This document shows positions 47,695 to 56,567 of a stretch of DNA of 64,000 bases, one piece after another. The notes beneath the pieces are model-generated. The model saw only the letters and a program-made list of their open reading frames with translations, had not been told where the DNA came from and did no database searches. A program made the translations under genes and the position numbers. Within the stretch, counting starts at the first letter, position 1. Each line of letters starts with the position of its first letter. This stretch comes from Pedobacter paludis (GTDB lineage: Bacteria; Bacteroidota; Bacteroidia; Sphingobacteriales; Sphingobacteriaceae), in assembly GCF_003173575.1 (NCBI RefSeq), contig NZ_QGNY01000010.1:1-64000 (forward strand), in the 5' to 3' direction.

Positions 47695-50600
47695 TTTGTG
47701 CTTTTTGTTCAATGTTTCTGATTCTTTTTATTCTTTTTTTCTGAAAAATTTCTCTGAATTTATTGTAGTCAACAACCAAGGTAAAACCCAAACCGGTTTC
47801 AATAATCTGTCCCTGAACAATCATATCGTTTTGGTTTCTGCGATAAGCCCTTAAACGATATCTTCCATCTGCAGAAAGCGCATATTCTACATTTACGTTT
47901 CCAGCAATATTGGTCGATTTTTCTCCTGGTGCCTGAGGACCTTCCAAGGCAAAAGAACTTCCAACGGTAACAGTTAATCTATCGTTTAAAAGTTTTTTAG
48001 AGAGGCCAACTTCCAGATCGGTTTTTTGCTGCAGTGAACCTGTAGAATAATCTTCTGATGAATTTACACCGAAGTTAAGATCTACCCCTTGAATCAAGTC
48101 GGATGTTAAATTATTCAGTTGCTCTGTTAAAAGCTTACTTACACTTGCTCGGGCTAGGGTAGAAACACCGCCTCCGCCACCAGCCAAGCTTTGGAATGGA
48201 TTATTAGCGATAAATCTGTTTAAGGCCAATAAAGCAAATACCTGTTTGTTCAGCTCACTTTCATCGCGATTTACATTTAGTAGTTTGGTGTAAACAATTC
48301 CGCCCAATGCATTCCGCTCATTTTCTGGCAAATCTAATTTAAAGGAGATGATCGGTTTCAAAAGTTCGCCTTTCATCATTAAATAAACTTGGAAAGGCAA
48401 TTTTGTTTTAGCCTGAATATTCGATGGATCATTAATCAAATCAATAGGAGCGGCGTTAACCTCATACAATGCACTTAGATTTACATTGGCCGTGGTAGGT
48501 TCGCCAGTCCATATAATTGTACTGCCCTTAACCAATTTAAATGCTTTTTTACCTAATGGACCAACAGATAAATTATAAGATCCATCAACAATTTCGTAGC
48601 GACCGGTTAAACTGATTTTTCCGCTTGGATCCATCGTCGCATTTAAATTTGCATCTCCTTTAACATTCAGTGCATCTCCATTAGCAGGATCTACAACCAC
48701 ATTCAATTCAGCTTCTGGGTCTATTGTTATTGCAGCAACAAGATTAATTCCCTTAACAGGCGATTTACTTACACTATCTACCTTTAAAGCTCGCTGTCCG
48801 TTAAACGGCGGTGCATCTGCATCAATAAACTGAACAATGCCATCCTGGTCAATCACCGAAGGATCATTTGAAGGCAAGGCAAAGAAGAATTTGGTTCCCT
48901 TATTAACCTTGATGTTCATGTTTACATCTGGCTGATTTAAATCTCCACGAACTTTAATGTTGCTGGTTAAGAATACCGTCCCATAAATCATGTCGTTATC
49001 GGCTGCGGTTGAATTAATTGCCCTGAAGTTGTTCATATTGATGTCCAAGCCAAAGCGATAATTCTTAAAATCAGTTGTAAATACGCTTCCGTTAATGGTT
49101 GCTTTTTGATTTAACGAATCAATTAGGGTAAAGTTGTTAAAACGAATTCCTTCATTGTTGAAAGAGATCTTTTCGTTTGGCATACGGAAATAAGAATTTA
49201 CATAAGCTACTTTTATTCCAGCATTATTGAAGGTTAAATCACCTAAAATTCTTGGAGCAGTTAAAGCACCCTTAACTGTAAGTGCACCTGTTAACGTTCC
49301 AGTTCCGTTTTTCAATTGTCCCTGCGATAAACTTTCGATGTTTTTCATTTCAATTTTATCGATGTTGACTGTTAAATCCAATGCGCTTTGCGGAGCTGTA
49401 TAATAAAAACCATTAACCCTCAATTCGTGTACTCCGGTTAGAGCAACATTAACTTCGAAAGCATTTTGGGTATTGTTGTTTACAGCTACACGGAGCGTTC
49501 CCAATTGGTCTTTTTGATAGCGCAATTGATCGATGGTTAAATTGGCTTCAAATTTTGGATTCGAAGCTAAATCCTTAACATTTGCTGTTCCATTTAAACG
49601 CCCGCCAACCAAAGTGGTATCTGTTTCGGCAAATTTGGTTAAAGTTTCCAACTGAAAATCTTTAAATTCGACATTTAAAGGTGCATTTGGCGAAGTTGGA
49701 TTGCTATTTATCGATAAAGACTGACCGCTGTTGCTAATCTGAAACTGATTAACCAAAATACCCGATTGACCAAATTGGATATAGTTTTCTGGTGAAACCA
49801 CCCATTTTTGGTAATCTAAAAGCAGTTTTTGAGGATCTAAAGTAAATTTGAAATCCTTATTAATCGATTGGAAAGTTCCGCCAATTCTGTATTTATCCTT
49901 CAGCTGTCTATCTCTTAAAAAGATATTTACACCTAAATTATTGTTCGCCGCGTCGCCGCTAACCTCAGTATTAAAAAGGGCAATAGATGGGCTTTGCAGG
50001 CTTTTTACCGTTAATGCGTAAGCGAGCTTATTGTTATCATTGTTTATATTTAAAATAGTTGTATCTACTTTAAAATCACCGTAAACTACCTGTGGGAAAT
50101 TCCCTTTAATTTGCAGACTATCTTTTTGAGTATCTATTAAACCATAAAACTGCGATGGTTTAAACACCGTTAATTCAGGCACAAAACTCTTCAATAGTTT
50201 AGAGTCATAAACCTGTACAAAAAACCTTAACCGTTGATCAGGAATTTTGGTTACCTGGCCAAAAGCGTAATATTTATTAATCTCATTAATAATGGCGTTA
50301 CTTACTTTGGTAAGCTGGTATTTACCGTCGATTTTTGCCGATAAAATTTCTGATTTCAGTGTAAGTTCATTTTCGGTTGCGGTAGATTTCGCACGAATAG
50401 AAATGGTATCTACATTAATTCGCTGCGCATCTTTTACTACCTGCAAACCGGTAATATCAACTGATCCATTTAAATAATCCGCATCGGCAGTGGTTAAATC
50501 TACCTTTACCATTCCAGCAGCGCTTAAAACCGTCGGACTAAAATTTAAGGCTTGTAGATTAACTTGTTTTAAATTCAGGTTAGCTTTAACAGCAGGATAT

Positions 50601-52711
50601 TTCCCTGCAAGATTAACTTTTGCATCTAAAGCAAAATTGGCATTGCTATCTGGCATGCTGCTTTTTATATTGATGTTTTCTCCGCTGTAATTTCCGGCTA
50701 CGTTTAAATTGCGATAAGTGTATTTGTTGTAATAAGCACTCAGTACTTTGGCATTAAATTTTGCATTGATTTTTTTAGGATCAAGGCCCGTTCCTACAAC
50801 ATCGGCCTTTGCAGAAATACGCCCAAGTTTCGGTTGCATTTTTAGCAAGCGCCCAACATTAAAATTATTTAAACTTACGTTGGCTTTATAACTTTCTCTA
50901 CCTTTTGGTCCTTTCATCCCGGCTACTACAACAGCACCTCCCATATCCGTTTGGATGTTTAGGTTGGTGTTAAAATCCGTCATCGAGCCCTTAAAATTAC
51001 CTTTTGCATTAATTACATTCGGTAGTTCTATGCTTGGTGGCAGAGATTTTTTTGGTACGGCAACCAGAATATCACTCTTGGTAATGTAGAATTTTTTGAT
51101 GTTTAAATCGAGATAGGTTTTCTTGATATCAGGCAATCCCTTTGCTTTCCCGCTAATGTCAATTTGTGTGTTCTTCAAGCCACTAATCTGTAAGCGAGGG
51201 ATATTTAAATTGTTCAAATATCCATTAACATCTGCATTCAACTTGATTTTTTCGTTGCGATAATTTGCAGGAATTGCATCGCTAAAGAATCCGGCATCTT
51301 TTAAACCGATTGTTGTGTTTTTAAAATTCAAGCTTAATTTTACGCGTTCGGGATGTTTTGTTAAATCATCCATTGACGTAAAGTTTAGTTCCGTGGCATT
51401 TTCTATGGTTGTATTAGGCGTTTTCAAAACGAAATTGCTCAGCTTAATTAACTTATCGTTGTAAACTGCATTTCCTTTTAATTCATTCAATGTGAAACCG
51501 CTTTTCTCTTTTAGCGAACCATTTTTAACATTGGCTTTTATTCCAGCTGCGCTATAATTTACATCACTTGCCCCAAATGTTAATCCATTAATTTTTAGGT
51601 GGTTAAAATCCATTCCTTTAGGAGCTGGTTTTGCACCAAGGTTATCAAACTGAACATTGTTATCTGCCAAGCTAATATTTTTGATGATTAATCCTAAAGG
51701 CGATTTTTCTGGAACAACAGTGTCTTTAACCTTTTTTAAATCGTTGGATGGAGCAGGTTTAAAAGCAAATAAAATATTCGACTTATTTAGTTTAGCATCG
51801 TCAACGGTGTATTTGCTATTGGTTAAATCTACTTTAAGGTTTACCAGGCCGAGTTCATTTACATCGGCAACAGCTTTGGTAGTCGAGATTTGATCATCAT
51901 AATTAACCTTTACATTGTTGAAGGCAAAATTCTGAACTTCGATTAATGGGAGTTTTCCAGTTTTTTTCTGACTGCTATCAACACTGTTTGTTAGGTGCTG
52001 AACCAATTGGGTAAGTGGTTTCTGCTGTAAATATTTTAGAGAGGTATTGTTTAAGGATAACTCTTTAATAACATAATGCTGATTCGCCAAATCAAAATCT
52101 TTTATTTTGGTTTTAAAGGCACCTAGATATAATTTCACGTCATTTCCGGCCACATCATCACGGTAGGTAATTCCAATATCCTCGAAAGAAACTTTATCAA
52201 CAGAAAATTTAAGTGTAGATGTGGTGTCTTTATTAACTTTTTCATCAGGTTTTTTTTGTTCGCTCATAAAAGCATCAACCAAAAAAGAAAAGTTAAAAGT
52301 TGTATCCGGATTTATGCGCTTCACATTCGCACGTATGTTTTTTAGTTCAATGTTATTAATCTCAACTGTGTTTTTTAGCAGTTTGAATAAACTAATATCT
52401 ACGGCTAGTTTTTCAGCATACAATAAAGTATCACCTTTTCTATCCTCAATATAAAACTTGTTTAAAACGACATCCTTTGGAAGTGCAATTTTGATGCTTT
52501 CAAGACTAACTTCTGTCTTGGTTTTGTTTTTAAGGTAATCAATGGCCTTTCCCTTTACAAAATTTTGTACCGCTGGGATATTTAAGGATAGGGCTAGGCC
52601 TACAACAAGAATGATTATAGATGCAATTACCCAAAGTAAAATTTTCAGACTTTTACGTACGTATTTATTCAAAGCGATGCGTGTTTGGTGTTTGACAAAA
52701 GCTAAAAGCAT
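47678..52711 (-). CDS. TamB-family (DUF490) envelope assembly protein, second paralog
   Basis: 1677 residues from ATG at 52711; a GTG at 52735 adds eight. Single N-terminal anchor (KSLKILLWVIASIIILVVGLA), then long Lys/Asn/Asp-rich beta-structured repeats (about 60-1200) and the C-terminal TamB domain (about 1230-1670) with GSTIIWTGEPTTANVNLSALYEV. It spans the periplasm and acts with the Omp85 barrel encoded immediately downstream. 1677 residues is longer than the other paralog at 4.2-8.7 kb, and its anchor sequence is nearly identical (KILLWVIASI). The upstream 85 bases are shared with the divergent cdd. Confidence 0.92.
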   Translation of the reverse strand: MLLAFVKHQTRIALNKYVRKSLKILLWVIASIIILVVGLALSLNIPAVQNFVKGKAIDYLKNKTKTEVSLESIKIALPKDVVLNKFYIEDRKGDTLLYAEKLAVDISLFKLLKNTVEINNIELKNIRANVKRINPDTTFNFSFLVDAFMSEQKKPDEKVNKDTTSTLKFSVDKVSFEDIGITYRDDVAGNDVKLYLGAFKTKIKDFDLANQHYVIKELSLNNTSLKYLQQKPLTQLVQHLTNSVDSSQKKTGKLPLIEVQNFAFNNVKVNYDDQISTTKAVADVNELGLVNLKVDLTNSKYTVDDAKLNKSNILFAFKPAPSNDLKKVKDTVVPEKSPLGLIIKNISLADNNVQFDNLGAKPAPKGMDFNHLKINGLTFGASDVNYSAAGIKANVKNGSLKEKSGFTLNELKGNAVYNDKLIKLSNFVLKTPNTTIENATELNFTSMDDLTKHPERVKLSLNFKNTTIGLKDAGFFSDAIPANYRNEKIKLNADVNGYLNNLNIPRLQISGLKNTQIDISGKAKGLPDIKKTYLDLNIKKFYITKSDILVAVPKKSLPPSIELPNVINAKGNFKGSMTDFNTNLNIQTDMGGAVVVAGMKGPKGRESYKANVSLNNFNVGRLLKMQPKLGRISAKADVVGTGLDPKKINAKFNAKVLSAYYNKYTYRNLNVAGNYSGENINIKSSMPDSNANFALDAKVNLAGKYPAVKANLNLKQVNLQALNFSPTVLSAAGMVKVDLTTADADYLNGSVDITGLQVVKDAQRINVDTISIRAKSTATENELTLKSEILSAKIDGKYQLTKVSNAIINEINKYYAFGQVTKIPDQRLRFFVQVYDSKLLKSFVPELTVFKPSQFYGLIDTQKDSLQIKGNFPQVVYGDFKVDTTILNINNDNNKLAYALTVKSLQSPSIALFNTEVSGDAANNNLGVNIFLRDRQLKDKYRIGGTFQSINKDFKFTLDPQKLLLDYQKWVVSPENYIQFGQSGILVNQFQISNSGQSLSINSNPTSPNAPLNVEFKDFQLETLTKFAETDTTLVGGRLNGTANVKDLASNPKFEANLTIDQLRYQKDQLGTLRVAVNNNTQNAFEVNVALTGVHELRVNGFYYTAPQSALDLTVNIDKIEMKNIESLSQGQLKNGTGTLTGALTVKGALTAPRILGDLTFNNAGIKVAYVNSYFRMPNEKISFNNEGIRFNNFTLIDSLNQKATINGSVFTTDFKNYRFGLDINMNNFRAINSTAADNDMIYGTVFLTSNIKVRGDLNQPDVNMNIKVNKGTKFFFALPSNDPSVIDQDGIVQFIDADAPPFNGQRALKVDSVSKSPVKGINLVAAITIDPEAELNVVVDPANGDALNVKGDANLNATMDPSGKISLTGRYEIVDGSYNLSVGPLGKKAFKLVKGSTIIWTGEPTTANVNLSALYEVNAAPIDLINDPSNIQAKTKLPFQVYLMMKGELLKPIISFKLDLPENERNALGGIVYTKLLNVNRDESELNKQVFALLALNRFIANNPFQSLAGGGGGVSTLARASVSKLLTEQLNNLTSDLIQGVDLNFGVNSSEDYSTGSLQQKTDLEVGLSKKLLNDRLTVTVGSSFALEGPQAPGEKSTNIAGNVNVEYALSADGRYRLRAYRRNQNDMIVQGQIIETGLGFTLVVDYNKFREIFQKKRIKRIRNIEQKAQNETTN

Positions 52712-52819
52712 GCCATTAAAATTAATTAATCGCACATTTTTATAATTAATACAAAAAATAACCTAAATTGTTCGCCCGCTATAAAAATTTAACAATAGCG
52801 GTTTCATAACGAGTTAAAA

Positions 52820-53317
52820 ATGAAATCAATAAACCTAAATATAAGCTTCGAACAATACGCTGGCATTCAAGAATTAAGCGAAAAAGACAGCATATTATGT
52901 CAGCTTTCTGAGCAGGCATTATCGACATCCTATTCACCTTATTCTAATTTTAAAGTAGGTACGGCAATCCGTTTATCCTCTGGCGAAACCATTTTAGGAA
53001 GCAATCAAGAAAACCTGGCTTACCCATCTGGTTTATGTGCAGAGCGTGTTGCTTTGTTTACCATCGGTGCAACCTATCCAGATGCAGTAATCGAAAGCAT
53101 GGCCATAACAGCAAAAACGGATGCCTTCGAAATTTTGCATCCTGTTACTTCATGTGGCGGTTGTTTGCAGGTAATGGCAGAGTTTGAAAGGAAACAGAAT
53201 TCGTCAATAGAAGTTATTTTTTATTGCCTAAACGGTGAGGTAATGAAAATCCCGAGCGTAAAAAGTTTATTGCCCTTTGCTTTTGTAGAGGATAGATTGC
53301 AGGGATCTAAAGCGTAA
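52820..53317 (+). CDS. cdd: Cytidine deaminase
   Basis: Hydrolyses cytidine and deoxycytidine to uridine forms in pyrimidine salvage. 165 residues. SPYSNFKVGTAI near residue 40, then CAERVALF with the catalytic Glu and first zinc Cys, and TSCGGCLQVM with the CxxC zinc pair (the first is SC rather than the usual PC). Homotetrameric type length. Divergent from the tamB gene with a short shared region. Confidence 0.95.
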   Translation: MKSINLNISFEQYAGIQELSEKDSILCQLSEQALSTSYSPYSNFKVGTAIRLSSGETILGSNQENLAYPSGLCAERVALFTIGATYPDAVIESMAITAKTDAFEILHPVTSCGGCLQVMAEFERKQNSSIEVIFYCLNGEVMKIPSVKSLLPFAFVEDRLQGSKA

Positions 53318-53326
53318 ATACTTTAG

Positions 53327-53500
53327 TTTTTAACCACCCCTTGCCCCTCCTAACTTAGGAGGGGGAGCGGTTCTTTGCTTCGGCAAGTTTTCTTTTAGAT
53401 TAGCTTTGGTACGCTAAACCCAAACAAATAAATATTACAGTAGAATTATAGCGCTATCTAACTCCCCTCCTTATTTTCAAGGGGGTTAGGGGTGGTTTTA
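53327..53500. repeat. Long GC-rich imperfect inverted repeat
   Basis: Left part (about 53330-53367) reads TAACCACCCC...CCCCTCC and then GGAGGGGGAG; right part (about 53462-53499) reads CTCCCCTCC and GGGGGTTAGGGGTGG. The arms pair with several mismatches and enclose about 95 bases. The wording is common in Bacteroidota gaps. It lies within the 289-base space between cdd and parC. Confidence 0.6.
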
Positions 53501-53606
53501 ATTTCAAATCATTTACCCCAATTTTCATTAAAGAAATGTGAATAACCTCTCTTCACACTGTGAGATCATTTTTATTATATTTACGGCTGCCAATTTTTGT
53601 AAATAG

Positions 53607-56513
53607 ATGAGTGAAGAATCAGACCAAAACCTAAATCCAAACGAAGAACATAAGCATACCATAACACCAATTAACGGTTTGTACGAAAACTGGTTCCTCG
53701 ATTACGCATCTTACGTAATTCTGGATCGGGCTGTTCCGCATATTCATGATGGATTAAAGCCTGTTCAGCGCCGTATTATGCATTCGTTAAAGGAAATGGA
53801 TGATGGACGTTTCAATAAAGCGGCCAACGTTATCGGCAACACCATGAAGTACCACCCACATGGTGATGCATCTATTGGCGATGCTATGGTTCAGATTGGA
53901 CAAAAAGACTTACTGATCGATATGCAGGGAAACTGGGGCGATCCAGTTACCGGCGATAGTGCTGCGGCACCTCGTTATATCGAGGCTCGTTTATCGAAAT
54001 TTGCAAACGAGGTTGTTTTTAATGCCGATACCACAATCTGGCAATTAAGTTACGACGGTAGAAATAATGAACCGGTTACTTTACCCGTTAAATTTCCCTT
54101 GTTATTGGCACAAGGGGCGGAGGGGATTGCTGTAGGTTTGGCCACCAAAGTTATGCCCCATAATTTTATCGAACTTTTAGATGCTTCCATCGAGGCATTG
54201 AAAGGCGTTCGACCAAATATTCTGCCCGATTTTTTTACAGGTGGAATGGCTGATTTCACTAATTATAATGAAGGTCAGCGTGGGGGTAAAATCCGAGTAC
54301 GGGCAAAAATCACCGAAAAGGATAAGAAGACTTTAGTAATTACCGAGGTTCCTTTTAGTACCACAACGGGATCTGTTATTGACAGTATTTTATCTGCCAA
54401 TGATAAGGGTAAGATTAAGATCAAAAAAATTGAAGACAACACCGCTGCCAGCGTAGAAATTGTGGTGCACCTGGCACCAGGAATTTCTCCTAATGTAACC
54501 ATTGATGCGCTCTACGCTTTCACGGCATGCGAGGTCTCTATATCTCCAAATACCTGTATCATTCAGGGTGATAAACCGCATTTTTTAAGTGTAAACGATA
54601 TTCTGATCGAGAATACGAAACACACCAAAGAACTTTTAAAAAAGGAACTGGAAATTCGCTTGCATGAGTTGCAAGAGAAAATTTTCTTCAGTTCTTTGTT
54701 AAAGATATTTATTCAGGAAGGCATGTACAAAAATCCTGAATATGAAAACTCCAGTAATTTTGAAACCGTTGTAGAGGTATTACATTTACTTTTTGATCCC
54801 TTTAAACCTTCGCTTTATCGCGAGATTTTACCGGAGGATTTCAAAAAGCTGATCGATAAGCCCATGAGCAGCATCACGCGTTTTGATGTGAAAAAAGCCG
54901 ACGAGCAGATGAAAAATCTGGAAGATGAAATTAAAGTGGTAAAAAATCACTTAAGGCATCTAACCGATTATGCAATTGCCTGGTTTCAACGGTTGAAAGA
55001 TAAGTATAGTAAAGGTAGAGAGCGTAAAACCGAGATTCGTTTGTTCGACCGTGTAGAAGCATCGAAAGTAGCCTTGGCAAATGTTAAACTATACATGAAC
55101 CGTGAAGATGGTTTTATTGGATCTGGCCTGCGTAAAGATGAATTTGTAGCCGATTGTTCTGATATCGATGAAATTATTGTTTTCCGCGAAGATGGAAAAT
55201 GTATTATAACCAAGGTTGCAGATAAAACTTTTGTTGGCAAGGGCATTATTCATGCGCAGGTTTTCAAGAAAAACGATGAACGTACAATTTATAACCTGAT
55301 TTATAAAGATGGTTCTAGCGGTACGTCATACATCAAACGTTTTGCGGTTGTTGGCGTAACCCGCGATAAGGAATACGACTTAACCAAGGGATCAAAAGGA
55401 TCGAAGATTTTATATTTTACGGCTAATCCTAACGGTGAGGCCGAAATTGTAAATGTTGCCCTAAAACCGCATTCCAAATTGCGCAAGTTACAGTTTGATC
55501 AAGATTTTGCTGAAGTTGCAATCAAAGGGCGTGGATCTCAGGGGAACATTATATCAAAATATCCGGTTAAGAAAATTATACTTAAAAGCAAAGGTGTTTC
55601 TACATTATCAGGATTAAAGATTTGGTACGATGATTTACTAAAACGCCTCAATGTTGATGGCAGAGGGAAGTATTTGGGCGAATTTGATGGAGATGACCGT
55701 ATTTTGCAAGTTCATAAAGATGGCTATTACGAGTTAAGCTCTTTCGAATTGAGCAACCATTTTGATGATGGCTTGATTTTAATCCAAAAGTTCAATCCTG
55801 AAAAGATTTTTGCTGCCGTTCATTTTGATGGCAAGGCACAGAATTACTTCATCAAGCGTTTTGTATTTGAATTGCAATCGATCGGGAAAAAGGTTGTCTT
55901 CATTAGCGAGGAGCCTAAATCTCGATTATTATATTTAACAGCAAACCCAGATGCAAAAGTTGTTGTAGATGTTTTAAAAGGAAAAACACAAATTCCCGAA
56001 ACGTTAGACCTGATTTTATCTGAACTGATTGATGTAAAAGGTTTAAAGGCCAATGGTAACCGTTTGTCTCCTCACGATGTTCAAAAAGTTGTTTTGGAAG
56101 AACCTGAAGAGGAGACCCAGAGTACTGAACCGATAGAAGAACCTGATCCAGCAGAAGAGACTGCCGAAGATAATAACAACACACCTGATTCGATTGCTAA
56201 AGAAGAATCAATAGAGATTTCAAGTCCTCAAGAGGTTGAAAAAGAACCAGCTGTTAAAAAATCAGAGACAAAAGTTGAAAAGCTTGTAGAACCAGTTGCT
56301 GAATCTGAAAAACCTGTTGAATATCCTTTTGAAAAAACTGTTGAAGAAGAACCAGTTTCTGAACCAATTAAAAAGGAAGAACCTAAGCCCGAGAAAGAGA
56401 AGAAAACAGAACAACCCAAGGCTGAAGAGAAACCAACAAAAAAGGTAGATTTTGAAATTACCAATCCAGATGATATTGATATCGACGATAAAGGTCAGTT
56501 GGGATTGTTTTAA
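53607..56513 (+). CDS. parC: DNA topoisomerase IV subunit A
   Basis: Breaks and rejoins DNA in the ParE/ParC enzyme. 968 residues. Catalytic Tyr124 (DSAAAPRYIEARLS), GNTMKYHPHGDASIGDAM. The coiled-coil arm is at about 380-450, with a C-terminal six-bladed-type region following (about 500-820). It then carries an acidic, Glu/Pro/Lys-rich low-complexity tail from about residue 830 to the end. The tail is unusual for ParC and is likely disordered. The downstream palindrome is a bidirectional terminator. Confidence 0.95.
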   Translation: MSEESDQNLNPNEEHKHTITPINGLYENWFLDYASYVILDRAVPHIHDGLKPVQRRIMHSLKEMDDGRFNKAANVIGNTMKYHPHGDASIGDAMVQIGQKDLLIDMQGNWGDPVTGDSAAAPRYIEARLSKFANEVVFNADTTIWQLSYDGRNNEPVTLPVKFPLLLAQGAEGIAVGLATKVMPHNFIELLDASIEALKGVRPNILPDFFTGGMADFTNYNEGQRGGKIRVRAKITEKDKKTLVITEVPFSTTTGSVIDSILSANDKGKIKIKKIEDNTAASVEIVVHLAPGISPNVTIDALYAFTACEVSISPNTCIIQGDKPHFLSVNDILIENTKHTKELLKKELEIRLHELQEKIFFSSLLKIFIQEGMYKNPEYENSSNFETVVEVLHLLFDPFKPSLYREILPEDFKKLIDKPMSSITRFDVKKADEQMKNLEDEIKVVKNHLRHLTDYAIAWFQRLKDKYSKGRERKTEIRLFDRVEASKVALANVKLYMNREDGFIGSGLRKDEFVADCSDIDEIIVFREDGKCIITKVADKTFVGKGIIHAQVFKKNDERTIYNLIYKDGSSGTSYIKRFAVVGVTRDKEYDLTKGSKGSKILYFTANPNGEAEIVNVALKPHSKLRKLQFDQDFAEVAIKGRGSQGNIISKYPVKKIILKSKGVSTLSGLKIWYDDLLKRLNVDGRGKYLGEFDGDDRILQVHKDGYYELSSFELSNHFDDGLILIQKFNPEKIFAAVHFDGKAQNYFIKRFVFELQSIGKKVVFISEEPKSRLLYLTANPDAKVVVDVLKGKTQIPETLDLILSELIDVKGLKANGNRLSPHDVQKVVLEEPEEETQSTEPIEEPDPAEETAEDNNNTPDSIAKEESIEISSPQEVEKEPAVKKSETKVEKLVEPVAESEKPVEYPFEKTVEEEPVSEPIKKEEPKPEKEKKTEQPKAEEKPTKKVDFEITNPDDIDIDDKGQLGLF

Positions 56514-56554
56514 AACAAGAAAGGCGCTTAAATTATTTAAGCGCCTTTCTTGTT
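56514..56554. terminator. Bidirectional terminator between parC and the collagen-like gene
   Basis: Perfect 20-base arms AACAAGAAAGGCGCTTAAAT / ATTTAAGCGCCTTTCTTGTT with a one-base loop, forming a nearly complete palindrome. Confidence 0.85.
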
Positions 56555-56567
56555 TATACTGATATTA

